Assembly (NCBI RefSeq): GCF_001404515.1 | Contig: NZ_CXWE01000005.1 | Coordinates: forward strand, 310,001 to 374,000 | Reading direction: 5' to 3' | Source of the DNA: Roseibium album | GTDB lineage: Bacteria > Pseudomonadota > Alphaproteobacteria > Rhizobiales > Stappiaceae | DNA: 64,000 nucleotides | In this document: one piece after another, positions 1 through 9,103 of the stretch | Position numbering within the stretch: the first letter of the stretch is position 1 | Layout: every line of letters begins with the position of its first letter | The notes under the pieces: model-generated | What the model was told of the DNA's origin: nothing | The model's database searches: none | The model's input: only the letters and a program-made list of their open reading frames with translations | Program-made: the position numbers and the translations under genes

Positions 1-157
1 CATATTCATTTGAGACAGTGGTCACGATCATCGCTATCCCGGCCGCCACTGGAGCAAACCAGCGCGGCAAACGTCCGCCGAGCACCCTGTTCACCAGCAT
101 GACGACACCCGCGGCCGCGATACCGGCGACAAAGGCTGCAATCAACTCGACAAACAT
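1..157 (-). CDS. Small membrane protein, 3' end outside window
   Basis: The reading frame opens at an ATG at 157 and stays open to the window edge, giving about 52 residues. It begins MFVELIAAFVAGIAAAGVVM, a hydrophobic segment, followed by a short basic stretch (NRVLGGRLPRW) and a second hydrophobic stretch, so it looks like an inner-membrane protein. A good ribosome binding site (GGAGG on the minus strand, about 163-167) supports the start. It lies 59 bp downstream of the DUF294 gene on the same strand, so the two are probably cotranscribed. I do not recognise the family; most of the protein is missing. Confidence 0.6.
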   Translation of the reverse strand, partial: MFVELIAAFVAGIAAAGVVMLVNRVLGGRLPRWFAPVAAGIAMIVTTVSNEY

Positions 158-216
158 ATTCTTCCTCCCGCGCGAAACTTCGGTCTTCCTCCCACCGGTT
201 CGCTTCTGAAAAATTC

Positions 217-2046
217 CTAACCCAGCATGCCGCGCCCGTGCCCGATGGAAGACTGCATTGTCTTGACCACGACAAAGGCGTCCCGCAAATGGCTTCGTTC
301 AAAATCGGACAAGGTCGAAGGCTGAAGGAAGTTGTCGGGTTTCTGGCCCTGCTTGATCAGCCCTGCCTGATGAAGCAACCGCGTTTCGGCGATCAGGTCG
401 TAGGCATCCAGCAGATCGCTGCCGCCTGATTGACTGAGCCGGCCGTTTGCCCTCGCTTCCAGCAAACGTGCCTTGGTGTTCACCGCGCTGATCTGACCTT
501 GCAATGCATATATCCGGGCAAGGTCGACAATCGGTACGACACCATTGAGCTTTGTGTCGAGCGTATTCTTGTGCTCTCCGGACCGGATCGTCGCCAGCCC
601 CCTCAGCAGGTTCAGTGGTGGATGATGTTTCAGCGAGTTGCTGACCATGTGCGCCACGAAAATGGAATTCGAAGCCGCGCTCTGGAGCGTGTCCTCCTGA
701 AGGTTTTCAAAGAGCTCTTTGCGGCCCCCGATGGGACGTAGATCAAACATCACCGAACTCAGCATCTGCGCCTCCGGATCCGGCGTCTGGATCCAGCCCT
801 CGAAGTAACTCTTCCAGACATTCACCGGTTGGCACCAGCGCGGGTTCGTCGCCATCATGTCCCCCGGGCAATAGATGTAACCGCAGGAATTCAGGCCATC
901 GCAGACGAACGTCGCCAGATCCGCAAAGTATCCGACCCGGTCGTTCTCGCTCGCCGCATCGTCGAGGAACAGGCAATTGTCCTGATCGCTCACACCCGTC
1001 TGTTCCTGGCGCCCCTGGGATCCGCAAGCCAGCCAGAGATAGGGCACTGGCGGCGGACCGAGTTTGATTTCGGCCAATGCCAAAAGGCGGCGGGTTACGG
1101 TATCGGCAATATCGGTGATCAGCCGAGTGACCACCTCATGTGGGCTGCCGGCGGCCACAAGCTGCAGCAGAAGTTGTGGAATATGGGCTGTAACCCCAGC
1201 CATGTCATCAGCGGTCGCAGCACGGGTAACCTGACCAACCATGTCCGCGGAACTGATTGCCTGAAAACGGGTCAGATCGGTCTGCGTCACCATTCCGACG
1301 AGCTTGTCTCCCTCAACAATCGGCACGTGTCCGATCCAGCGTTCCATCATCAGGTGCAGGACATCGGTTCCGATCGCCGATGGCGGCAACGTGACCGGGT
1401 TGCTCGTCATGACCTCTGACACGGCAGTATCGCCTTGCCGTCCTTCCGCAAGGATCTTGCCTGCAAGGTCGCGGTTGGTCACGATCCCGAGCAGCCTTTC
1501 GGCATGATCTGTCACGCATAGCGAAGAAATGTGGCGGTCTCGCATGACCCGCGCGGCTTCCTGGACCGACGTATCTGCCTGACAGGTAATCGGATTTCGC
1601 GCCATCAGCGTTTCCGCCAGGCTCGTGGCAAGATCCCTGCCGCGTGTGCTTGATTTGCGCGCGCGGTCGAAAAAGCGCGCAAAGACCTTGTGTTCATCGA
1701 GAAGTTTTCGGAAGTCAGCAGGTGGAAGGACAAGCAGAAGTGTGTGTTCGTCCGCCTGTGCAGACGTGACAGCCGTTCCTTCCTTCAGCAACCCCCGTTC
1801 CCCGAACGTGTTTCGCAGAACCAGATGGCTGACGACGACATTGTTCTCGTCCCTGACCTTGACCGCCCCTTCATAGATGACGAAGAGACCGGGAAGGGTC
1901 TCACCGAACTTGTAGATATGATCGTCGGGCCCGGCCTTGCGAACCTCGAAACGGTTTGCAAGTGCTTCCAGCACCTCATGCGACAGGGCATCGTAAGGGT
2001 GCAGGGTTTTCAGAAATCGCAATATCTGATCGACACTTGGCGACAT
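217..2046 (-). CDS. cNMP-binding/CBS-pair/DUF294 nucleotidyltransferase-like regulatory protein
   Basis: A 609-residue cytoplasmic protein with three parts in order. Residues about 15-125 form a cyclic-nucleotide-binding fold (FGERGLL is the usual loop). Residues about 145-262 form two CBS domains (ITCQADTSVQEAARVM and MTSNPVTLPPS). The rest is a DUF294 putative nucleotidyltransferase with GSQGRQEQTG at 342-351 and DQDN at 354-357, plus its C-terminal helical domain. Proteins of this architecture often sit beside acetate-type sodium:solute symporters, as here (the symporter is 105 bp upstream on the same strand). A role in sensing nucleotides and modifying a partner protein is inferred from the domains; no substrate is known. 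The ATG at 2046 is preceded by GAGG. Confidence 0.88.
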   Translation of the reverse strand: MSPSVDQILRFLKTLHPYDALSHEVLEALANRFEVRKAGPDDHIYKFGETLPGLFVIYEGAVKVRDENNVVVSHLVLRNTFGERGLLKEGTAVTSAQADEHTLLLVLPPADFRKLLDEHKVFARFFDRARKSSTRGRDLATSLAETLMARNPITCQADTSVQEAARVMRDRHISSLCVTDHAERLLGIVTNRDLAGKILAEGRQGDTAVSEVMTSNPVTLPPSAIGTDVLHLMMERWIGHVPIVEGDKLVGMVTQTDLTRFQAISSADMVGQVTRAATADDMAGVTAHIPQLLLQLVAAGSPHEVVTRLITDIADTVTRRLLALAEIKLGPPPVPYLWLACGSQGRQEQTGVSDQDNCLFLDDAASENDRVGYFADLATFVCDGLNSCGYIYCPGDMMATNPRWCQPVNVWKSYFEGWIQTPDPEAQMLSSVMFDLRPIGGRKELFENLQEDTLQSAASNSIFVAHMVSNSLKHHPPLNLLRGLATIRSGEHKNTLDTKLNGVVPIVDLARIYALQGQISAVNTKARLLEARANGRLSQSGGSDLLDAYDLIAETRLLHQAGLIKQGQKPDNFLQPSTLSDFERSHLRDAFVVVKTMQSSIGHGRGMLG

Positions 2047-2151
2047 CAGGTTGACCTCGGCAGGAACGGAAATATCCTGCCCGGCAGCAGCCCGGGCAGG
2101 ACGCGATCATGGTCATGTCGGGCAGCTGCAAACAGCCGCCCGCATTCGTAG

Positions 2152-3939
2152 TCAGTGATCCTGCGCAACACCGGCGCCGCGGGGAACCCGGACACTTTCA
2201 ACCAGGTCCTTGATCGCCTGCGGCGTTTCCTTGGTCATGCCTGTGACCACGTAGGCGACAAGGAAGTTGACCGCTGCACCGATCGCACCGAACGACGTGG
2301 ACTTGATGGGGCCAAGCAACGGATCGGCATCGGTAAAGCTGTTGGTTCCGGGAATGAAGAACCAACCCTTGTGCAGGAAGATGTAGACCAGGGTTACGAC
2401 CAGGCCTGCCAGCATCCCGGAAACAGCACCGATGTTGTTGATACGGGTCGAGAAGATCCCCATCATCAGTGCCGGGAAGATCGAGGCGGCTGCCAGACCG
2501 AAGGCGAGTGCCACGGTTTGTGCTGCAAATCCTGGCGGATTGAGTCCCAGATAGGTCGCAACGACAATGGCAACCGCCATGGCAATCCGTGCAGACAGCA
2601 ACTCTCCTTTTTCCGAAATCTTCGGATTGTAGGCCCCCTTGATCAGGTCGTGACTTACCGCAGATGAAATTGCAAGCAACAGACCGGCCGCAGTCGAAAG
2701 TGCTGCCGCAAGACCGCCGGCTGCCACCAGACCGATCACCCAGCTAGGCAGGTTCGCGATCTCCGGGTTGGCAAGAACGAGAATGTCGCGGTTGAACTTT
2801 GTCAGCTCATTGCCCTTCCATCCCTTTTCCTCGGCAAGGGTCTGCATCTCTGCATTCTTGTCGTTGTAATACTGGATCTTGCCATCGCCGTTCTTGTCTT
2901 CCCAATCGAGAAGCCCCGTCTTCTGCCAGGTGTCCATCCAGTCGTATTTCGGGTCGTCTGCAATGGCCTCAACGGAAACAGCTCCGCCATTGATACCGCC
3001 ATTCGGCCACATCATTTCGGTGATGTTGAGACGTGCCATCGCACCAACTGCCGGAGCCGTCAGGTAAAGCAACGCAATGAATACCAGCGCCCACCCGGCA
3101 GACCAGCGTGCATCCGACACTTTTGGTACCGTGAAGAAACGCATGATCACGTGCGGCAGACCCGCGGTTCCGATCATCAGCGACAGCGTGAACAGCACCA
3201 TGTTGAGAGTGTTGGAATGGTGGGCGGTGTAGGAATTGAAGCCGAGTTCCGTCACCACCTGGTCCAGCTTGGTCAGCAGCGGCACGCCGCTGGCAACGTC
3301 ATCGCCGAACAAGCCGAGACCCGGGATCGGATTGCCCGTGAGCTGAAGGGAGATGAAGATTGCAGGAATTGTGTATGCGGTAATGAGCACCACATACTGC
3401 GCCACCTGTGTATAGGTAACCCCCTTCATGCCACCAAAGACGGCATAGGCGAATACCACGCAGGCACCGATCAGGAGACCGGTCGTGTTGTCGACTTCCA
3501 GGAAGCGGCCGAAGGCAACCCCGACACCCGTCATCTGTCCGATAACGTAGGTGGTCGAGGCAACGATCAGGCAGACAACCGCGACGATCCGCGCCGTCTG
3601 GCTGTAGAAGCGGTCGCCGATGAATTCGGATACCGTGAATTTGCCGAACTTGCGCAGATACGGTGCAAGCAGAAGTGCCAGAAGGACATAGCCACCGGTC
3701 CAGCCCATGAGGAAGGAACTGTTGTCGTATCCGGTGAAGGCGATCAGTCCGGCCATGGAGATGAAGGACGCGGCCGACATCCAGTCGGCAGCCGTTGCCA
3801 TCCCGTTGGTGACAGGATGCACACCGCGCCCGGCAGCGTAGAATTCCGACGTCGAGCCCGCCCGGGCCCATATCGCGATGCCGATGTAGAGCGCGAAGGA
3901 GCTACCCACAAACAGCAGATTGATAGTAAACTGATCCAT
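2152..3939 (-). CDS. Sodium:solute symporter family protein, large subunit (acetate-permease-like)
   Basis: A 595-residue polytopic inner-membrane transporter of the sodium:solute symporter (SSS) family, in the subgroup that pairs with a DUF4212 small subunit. The N-terminal segment with FYAAGRGV and NGMATAADWMSAASF (residues about 33-60) is typical of ActP-like members. Monocarboxylates such as acetate are the likely cargo; this is inferred from the family. An extramembrane insertion at about 310-390 contains an EF-hand-like loop at 348-360 (D348, N350, D352, G353). The small subunit lies 14 bp upstream and the DUF294 regulator follows, so the three probably form one operon. The ATG at 3939 has only a weak ribosome binding site, which suggests translational coupling to the small subunit. 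Confidence 0.9.
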   Translation of the reverse strand: MDQFTINLLFVGSSFALYIGIAIWARAGSTSEFYAAGRGVHPVTNGMATAADWMSAASFISMAGLIAFTGYDNSSFLMGWTGGYVLLALLLAPYLRKFGKFTVSEFIGDRFYSQTARIVAVVCLIVASTTYVIGQMTGVGVAFGRFLEVDNTTGLLIGACVVFAYAVFGGMKGVTYTQVAQYVVLITAYTIPAIFISLQLTGNPIPGLGLFGDDVASGVPLLTKLDQVVTELGFNSYTAHHSNTLNMVLFTLSLMIGTAGLPHVIMRFFTVPKVSDARWSAGWALVFIALLYLTAPAVGAMARLNITEMMWPNGGINGGAVSVEAIADDPKYDWMDTWQKTGLLDWEDKNGDGKIQYYNDKNAEMQTLAEEKGWKGNELTKFNRDILVLANPEIANLPSWVIGLVAAGGLAAALSTAAGLLLAISSAVSHDLIKGAYNPKISEKGELLSARIAMAVAIVVATYLGLNPPGFAAQTVALAFGLAAASIFPALMMGIFSTRINNIGAVSGMLAGLVVTLVYIFLHKGWFFIPGTNSFTDADPLLGPIKSTSFGAIGAAVNFLVAYVVTGMTKETPQAIKDLVESVRVPRGAGVAQDH

Positions 3940-3953
3940 CTGTTCAAATGCCC

Positions 3954-4214
3954 CTATTCTTCGTCCACGCCGTGTTCACGGTCGACTTTGTTCATCCGGA
4001 ATGCGTAAAAGAAGATGATCGCCAGAAACACAAGGATCGAGCCTTGTTGCGCAAACCAGAAGCCGAGATCGGTACCGCCGACGGCGATCCCGCTCAGGAG
4101 CGGGCGCAGCAGGATGCCGAACCCGAAAGAAACCAGCGCCCAGATCACGAGGCTGATCGAGATGATCCGCATGTTGGCGGACCAATACCCGTTGTTGGAT
4201 GAATTCTCGGACAT
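3954..4214 (-). CDS. DUF4212 sodium:solute symporter small subunit
   Basis: An 86-residue membrane protein beginning MSENSSNNGYWSANMRI. It has two hydrophobic segments (about 16-38 and 50-75) and a charged tail ending DREHGVDEE. The aromatic motif WFAQQGSI between and into the second helix is typical of DUF4212, the small partner of this class of sodium:solute symporter. I chose the ATG at 4214 because GGAGGA lies 6 bp upstream and the length matches the family; the open frame extends further upstream without support. It is the first gene of the probable symporter operon that continues to 217. Confidence 0.9.
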   Translation of the reverse strand: MSENSSNNGYWSANMRIISISLVIWALVSFGFGILLRPLLSGIAVGGTDLGFWFAQQGSILVFLAIIFFYAFRMNKVDREHGVDEE

Positions 4215-5094
4215 GGCATCTCCTCCACTTCGTCCCGTCGTCTTCCGGAAACCGTCTCGCATGACGGCTCCGGATTTCCTGAACAGCTCTCCTGGTGACC
4301 GCACTGACCGAAGCAACATGTGTTCGTCGCAACGCACAAAATGAGCGGCCTGTTTGATAACGGGAGGCTGAACGCTAAAGGGTCAATTCAGAAAGGACGA
4401 AGCCGGAGAATGGCCGTGATGATACGACAGACACTGATGAATCCGGCAACACATGGCACGACTTCCCCCTTGCCCCAAACCCTTGCCCTGCCCGCCTCAC
4501 TCGGGATTCACAAGGGTTTCGGGACATCCTTTCAGACCAAACTGAAAATTGACCAGAACTAAGGTCGGGACCCTACCAGCGGCAAAACCGGATTCAACAC
4601 TACTTACGAATTACGATACTTAGGTATAATCATACGTAACCATACTATTATCTCAACGGATTAATACTTAGGTATATCAATAAAAATTGGCAGAATTCCG
4701 CGAATTTTGAGAATAATTCTCCCGTTTGCTTGGTCAAATAGGCGCGTGATCCCCAATCAGGCGGAAACAGGACACAGCAGATGCGGTATTCCTATTCTAC
4801 CAAGTGATAATGCAGCGCAGCATTCTGGGTCAGGCGACAGCGCCGCGAATCCATCGGCACGGTTGATCACAACGGCAGCACGCTGGTTGAGTCACTGTGC
4901 TTCCCATCGGCCCGGTAAACACCACTTGGCAGCCTTCATTACGCCTTCGAAAAACGGTAGGCGAACAACGCACGCGCTTGTGAACGGCGAGACAATTGAA
5001 TTTGGAACCAACGATAAGGTTCTGGAGATACTTGCCTGTATAGTGTGCCGGATGTGCGTATCGATGCGCGAAGTTGACCGGGTTTTTAGGTGTT
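4215..5094. other. Long divergent intergenic region
   Basis: About 880 bp between the symporter operon and the TlpA-like gene hold no convincing gene. Open frames here lack ribosome binding sites and run antisense to or into neighbours. The segment at about 4600-4700 is much more A+T-rich than its surroundings and holds the paired boxes described separately. It probably contains promoters for both flanking units. Confidence 0.6.
4616..4676. promoter_or_regulatory. Paired near-palindromic boxes, possible response-regulator sites
   Basis: The 13-mer ATACTTAGGTATA occurs exactly at 4616-4628 and again at 4664-4676, in the same orientation, 48 bp apart. Each contains TACTTAGGTA, which is almost its own reverse complement (TACCTAAGTA). 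A related TACGTA palindrome lies between them at about 4633-4638. Two identical dyad boxes in an A+T-rich stretch upstream of an acetate-type symporter suggest binding by a dimeric activator, perhaps a LuxR/NarL-type response regulator. The identity of the regulator is inference. The boxes lie about 400 bp from the symporter start, so a long leader or another promoter is possible. Confidence 0.5.
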
Positions 5095-5637
5095 ATGCGT
5101 ACTTCATTCATTACTTTTTTGATTCTCATCGGAAGCTTTGTAGCCGTTGCGAACCTTTACCCGAGACTCTTCACCCGGGAGTTGCCGGTCGGGAAATTCG
5201 CCCGTCTCGATACACCCCGCGATGTTCCGGACTTCGAGTTCTCGGATGCGGAAGGGCAAACCTTCAAATTGGCGGATTTTCGGGGCCAGTATCTGTTCGT
5301 CAATGTGTGGGCAACCTGGTGCGAACCATGCCGCGAGGAAATGCCCGCGCTTGATCAGCTGACGCGCGATCTGAGCGGTCAGAATATCCGCATCCTGCCG
5401 ATCTCCATTGATGTCACTGGCGCCGGTACGGTTGAACGCTTTTACCGGCGATATGAATTGCGTGATCTTCCTGTCTATATCGACCCATCCCAGGCTGTCA
5501 TGCGGTCTCTGAACGTGTTCGGTATTCCAACGACTGTCCTGATCGATCCTGATGGCCGTGAAATCGGCCGAATGCCCGGTCCGGCGCAATGGGACCGTGA
5601 GGAGAGCATTCAACATTTGCAGGAGATCATGAACTAG
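5095..5637 (+). CDS. TlpA-like thiol:disulfide oxidoreductase
   Basis: A 180-residue thioredoxin-fold protein. An N-terminal hydrophobic segment (SFITFLILIGSFVAVANL, about 4-21) anchors it in the membrane or serves as a signal, placing the catalytic domain in the periplasm. The active site is WCEPC (Cys76 and Cys79), followed by the AhpC/TSA-type fold and the cis-Pro region GIPTTVLID. Such proteins reduce or isomerise disulfides, often for cytochrome c or cell-envelope maturation; the partner is unknown. The ATG at 5095 is preceded by AGGTG and is preferred to an in-frame TTG at 5074. It appears monocistronic. Confidence 0.88.
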   Translation: MRTSFITFLILIGSFVAVANLYPRLFTRELPVGKFARLDTPRDVPDFEFSDAEGQTFKLADFRGQYLFVNVWATWCEPCREEMPALDQLTRDLSGQNIRILPISIDVTGAGTVERFYRRYELRDLPVYIDPSQAVMRSLNVFGIPTTVLIDPDGREIGRMPGPAQWDREESIQHLQEIMN

Positions 5638-6033
5638 CAGTGCGCCCTGCAGTGGTTCATCGCACAGAACAGTCGCGGATTTGTCTGCGATAACAGTCCG
5701 GCAATTGGATTTTCAGCACACCGCCATGCGAGATTGAATTTACCCTTGGACCAACGCGAGTCCGAAAATTTCGGATCCGCGGTACGGTGCGCTGTTTTTC
5801 AATCAGAAACAGCATAGTGCGGGGATTGGGGAACGCTTGGCGTTTCCTGAACACCGGCAAACCGGGTCCGGAAAGGCTTCATTTAAATTCCTTCACAACA
5901 ACGTGTCCCTAACACGTATGTGTGTACCTTGACATTTTACGCTGGGTTAATTGAAGGTTAAACCAAGGGCAGAAAATTGGGCAATATTAAAAACTACCGC
6001 TGAAGCGGGATAATTGATTTTTGGAGTGTGCAC
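5638..6033. other. Intergenic region with inverted repeat
   Basis: Nearly 400 bp without a supported gene. The notable element is the inverted repeat ACGTGT-CCCTA-ACACGT at 5901-5917, about 120 bp before the secreted-protein start, followed by a TTGACA hexamer at 5929-5934. I could not place a good -10 box at the usual spacing. A similar CGTGT/ACACG arrangement lies upstream of the glycan operon at 12873-12890. Confidence 0.45.
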
Positions 6034-6756
6034 ATGACAGGACTATTTAAAGCCGCAGCGGTCGTTGCGGTTTTCGCGGTTGTCGCGCCCGCAAATGCGG
6101 CCCCACTGCCTCCGCTGAATGGCAGTTACGCTGGCTCTTATGAGACCGAGAGCGTCAATACCGGTTCCAATCTTCATACTTTCTGGCTACCGAACTTGCT
6201 CCATGGCGCAAGCAGTTATTGGCAATTCGATACCGCAGGTGGGTCATTCAACTACGACGGTTCAACTGCCAAACTGACCGGTACGATCGTCAATAACACG
6301 GATTCCACGAAAAAATTCGGCGTCGATGTCAACCTGAACTTCACCCAAAAAGGCGGCCGCACAGCAAAATGCGAATTGGGTGGTGCATGTTCATCGCTCC
6401 AGTATGCCAATCAGGAAAACTTCTTCGAATATTTCAGCTATGGCAGCGCCACGCTGACCGGCCTCGGTATGCTGGCAGGCTTGCTGCTTGATCTTACCGA
6501 GGCTCCGGCTGATGGAAAATACCCGCCACAACTCGGGTATGGCGCAAACAACAAGAACATTGACGAGTTCGGCCTGTCCACGTGGTTCTTCTGGAACACG
6601 ACCGGCACGAACGCGGCATTGAAAAACGCAAGTGGTCAGGGAGATATCAACATCGAGCTGACCCCGGTCCCTGTGCCTGCAGCCTTGCCGCTGCTTGCGG
6701 GAGGTCTTGGCCTGATGACCTTCATGGGATGGCGCAGAAGAAAGATGCAGAGCTGA
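6034..6756 (+). CDS. Secreted protein with VPLPA-CTERM-like sorting signal
   Basis: A 240-residue protein with an N-terminal signal peptide (hydrophobic core VVAVFAVVAPANA, cleavage after the Ala-rich end). It ends in the tripartite signal VPVPAALPLL...GGLGLM...GWRRRK, that is a VPxPA motif, a transmembrane helix and a basic tail. This is the pattern of VPLPA/PEP-CTERM proteins processed by exosortase-type enzymes and linked to surface polysaccharide. The central domain is Gly/Asn/Ser/Thr-rich and I do not recognise it. The ATG at 6034 is preferred to the GTG at 6028 because TGGAG lies 8 bp upstream. No exosortase gene is in this window. Confidence 0.75.
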   Translation: MTGLFKAAAVVAVFAVVAPANAAPLPPLNGSYAGSYETESVNTGSNLHTFWLPNLLHGASSYWQFDTAGGSFNYDGSTAKLTGTIVNNTDSTKKFGVDVNLNFTQKGGRTAKCELGGACSSLQYANQENFFEYFSYGSATLTGLGMLAGLLLDLTEAPADGKYPPQLGYGANNKNIDEFGLSTWFFWNTTGTNAALKNASGQGDINIELTPVPVPAALPLLAGGLGLMTFMGWRRRKMQS

Positions 6757-6761
6757 TCTGA

Positions 6762-9089
6762 TCAGCCTTGAGACCGTCCACCATTGTTTAACGGCCCTTC
6801 GGGGCCGTTTTTCGTTGCGACCTGATCACTGTCGTTTCCTGCATCCCCCGTCACCGTGGACAAATGTTCTCCAACTTGTTGCGCGAGGCTCGCTGGTCGC
6901 TCCCGGACAATTACTGTCTCGGACAGGACAGTGATTGCTTCGGCTGCAGTGTTTGCTCCGTTTCGCACGAGGTCGTCTTCAATCTGCAGGTGAGCGTTTC
7001 GCATTTGAGCCCGTGTCTCTGAGTGAAGCATTCGGTCGAGGGCCTCATTCAGGCCGAAATCCGCCGAATGTCGAACCAGGCACCCAAGCCCCCGCGCCTC
7101 TGCATACCGCGCCCTCAGGATCTGGCGATCCTGCTGGGCATGTTCGTTTGGCACCCAGACCGTTGGCAATCCTTCGGCAAGATGTTCCGCAAAGGTATTG
7201 TATCCGGCGGCGGCGATTGCGAAATCGAAAGCGCGCAGGAATTTGCCGAACGGATAATCCGTGAGCCGGGTGACCCCGGCGGGCAGGTCAGCCTGTGTAT
7301 CGGCGATCCGCCACTGTGCAACCGTGGCCCCGACACCGTGGCGGCCATGCAGATGGGCAAGAGCGCGGGCCGTCATCCTGCTGGTATCGATATTGTTTCC
7401 CGATCCGAGCGCAACCAGTACGTTGGTCTGATCAGGATCCAGACCGATTTCATCACACGCGGCTTTACGCTCCAGCAACTCATCCTCGTCGAGCAGCCGC
7501 ACCGGTGGCACTTGAAGCGCCTGCTCGCGCCGGGCCACTGTCGGGCCATCGTCCCGTGCCCAGGCATGTTCGCCTGGCTCAAGGATCAGGTCGAAGGCAG
7601 AGCCGCGTTCCAGTGCGTCCAGATCGCGATCCGGACCCCAGAGCGCTCGCCGGATCCAAACGCGTGCCACACCCGGGCACGAATCCAAAGCCTTCATAAG
7701 TCCCGCAAATGGAACGTTGCCGTCAAAGACCACAACACGCGGATCATAGAACTCGATCGCGGTCGTCAGTGCTTCCCCCAAAGCCGCGTTCCAATGTTCT
7801 TTCCGCTCGCCATAGGCAGCATGGTAAGGCAGATATTCAGCAACGTATCCGTAGTCACCCACGACATCCACCGCTTGCGAGTGGCTGACAAACACCGGTG
7901 TCAGACGGGCGGGCATCCTGCGTGAGACGGCAAGTTGCCGCGTCAGATGGCCAAGTCCGACGCCGTTTGTCGAAAAGAACAGCGCTCGGCCTCCCGGCGT
8001 TGCGTGAACGGCGGGAGTGTAGGGATTGGGTCGTGGTGCACCGATCAGATGCTGTACTCGCTCAACCGCGGATCGGGGAGAATAAACCTTGGTGATCAGA
8101 TCCTTGCCACTGTTGCGCAGGTCAGCTGCAAGATCCGGATTTTCATGAAACTCGAGCGCGCGCTGGGCCAGTTCCGAAGGTCGCCCGTAGATGGCAGAAC
8201 CTGCGAAGACGGCTCTGTACTCCGGTTCAAGAAATGGCACGACGCGATTGCCGAGCGCCATCATGGCTTCGGCCGGACAGGGATCGTCGGCGGCGAGATC
8301 GGCATTCGCCAGAATGTCTGTCCTTGCGAGAAAATCCGCAAGATCGATCTGGTCATCCGGCCAAACCTCCATGGGAGCGGATTGCGGCCAGACGGGACGC
8401 TCTGCATTCGGTGCTGCGCGCAACCGCCACATGACCTTCGAGACGCGAAACGCGCGTGCGCCCTCTCTCACGGATACCGGCCAGGTCCCTGGTCTTGAAC
8501 GCGCAATACGGGCCATTCCGACAACCGGCCGCGCCCGTTCTATCGCGTCACGGGAACCAGGCGGACAATCGGGAACCACCGGGTTCCAGTCCCTTTCGGT
8601 CGCTGGCCAATGGGGCACAAGCGCAGACAGCGCATCGCGGCTGAGTCTTGAGTTCGGCGCCCAGACCACCGGTCCGCCAAGTGCCTCGCGAGCATTTTCA
8701 GCGACACATTCACGCCCTTGCGCAGTCAAGGACGCCAACGCTGCCGGGCGCTCGAGGGTAACGATGCGATGGTCTGCTTTGATGCGACAGACCTGGTCCC
8801 AGGGCTCTGCAAACAGACGAACGTCGAATGAAAGCGCAAGCGCACATTCCACAATGGCACCGGGAGCAAGGCGCGCTATGCGATCTTCTTGGAACAGTCT
8901 GTGATAGCGAGGGTCGACTGAATAGGCATCCGCCTCGATCGTGGAGGGTGCTACTGGCAATACGCCGACGCTGTATCCCGCAGCAACGAATGCTTCGAGA
9001 GCAGCGGCATGCAACGGCGCGGCGACGTCCCCTTTGCGGATATCCGCAAATGCACAGATATCAAGCCGGACAGCTGCGGAGCGAGCCAA
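6762..9089 (-). CDS. Two-domain glycosyltransferase, MurG/GT28-like C-terminal half
   Basis: A 775-residue protein. Residues about 1-350 look like a degenerate GT-B half, ending in a GT4-like acidic/glycine loop (PAEAMMALGNRVVP) and a terminal helix. The second half opens with TNGVGLGHLTR, the glycine-rich loop of MurG-type enzymes, and carries the nucleotide-sugar site AAGYNTFAEHLAEGLPTV followed by EHAQQDRQ. It is expected to transfer a sugar from a nucleotide donor to an unknown acceptor, in the cytoplasm or at the inner face of the membrane. The start is a TTG at 9089, 14 bp after the lipoprotein stop, with a weak ribosome binding site. It is the last gene of the caspase/lipoprotein operon. 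Confidence 0.78.
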   Translation of the reverse strand: MARSAAVRLDICAFADIRKGDVAAPLHAAALEAFVAAGYSVGVLPVAPSTIEADAYSVDPRYHRLFQEDRIARLAPGAIVECALALSFDVRLFAEPWDQVCRIKADHRIVTLERPAALASLTAQGRECVAENAREALGGPVVWAPNSRLSRDALSALVPHWPATERDWNPVVPDCPPGSRDAIERARPVVGMARIARSRPGTWPVSVREGARAFRVSKVMWRLRAAPNAERPVWPQSAPMEVWPDDQIDLADFLARTDILANADLAADDPCPAEAMMALGNRVVPFLEPEYRAVFAGSAIYGRPSELAQRALEFHENPDLAADLRNSGKDLITKVYSPRSAVERVQHLIGAPRPNPYTPAVHATPGGRALFFSTNGVGLGHLTRQLAVSRRMPARLTPVFVSHSQAVDVVGDYGYVAEYLPYHAAYGERKEHWNAALGEALTTAIEFYDPRVVVFDGNVPFAGLMKALDSCPGVARVWIRRALWGPDRDLDALERGSAFDLILEPGEHAWARDDGPTVARREQALQVPPVRLLDEDELLERKAACDEIGLDPDQTNVLVALGSGNNIDTSRMTARALAHLHGRHGVGATVAQWRIADTQADLPAGVTRLTDYPFGKFLRAFDFAIAAAGYNTFAEHLAEGLPTVWVPNEHAQQDRQILRARYAEARGLGCLVRHSADFGLNEALDRMLHSETRAQMRNAHLQIEDDLVRNGANTAAEAITVLSETVIVRERPASLAQQVGEHLSTVTGDAGNDSDQVATKNGPEGPLNNGGRSQG
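6790..6812 (+). terminator. Rho-independent terminator with TTCG loop
   Basis: The stem AACGGCCC pairs with GGGCCGTT around a TTCG tetraloop and is followed by a T run (6808-6812). It ends the rightward sorting-signal gene 34 bp after its stop. It lies inside the last codons of the convergent glycosyltransferase gene, whose C-terminus is therefore partly dictated by the hairpin. Confidence 0.85.
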
Positions 9090-9103
9090 TTACGCGTTTC
9101 CGC

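Noticed and set aside
4707-5354. Plus-strand frame overlapping the TlpA-like gene
   Set aside because: Overlaps the thioredoxin gene in another frame, has no ribosome binding site and shows no domain.
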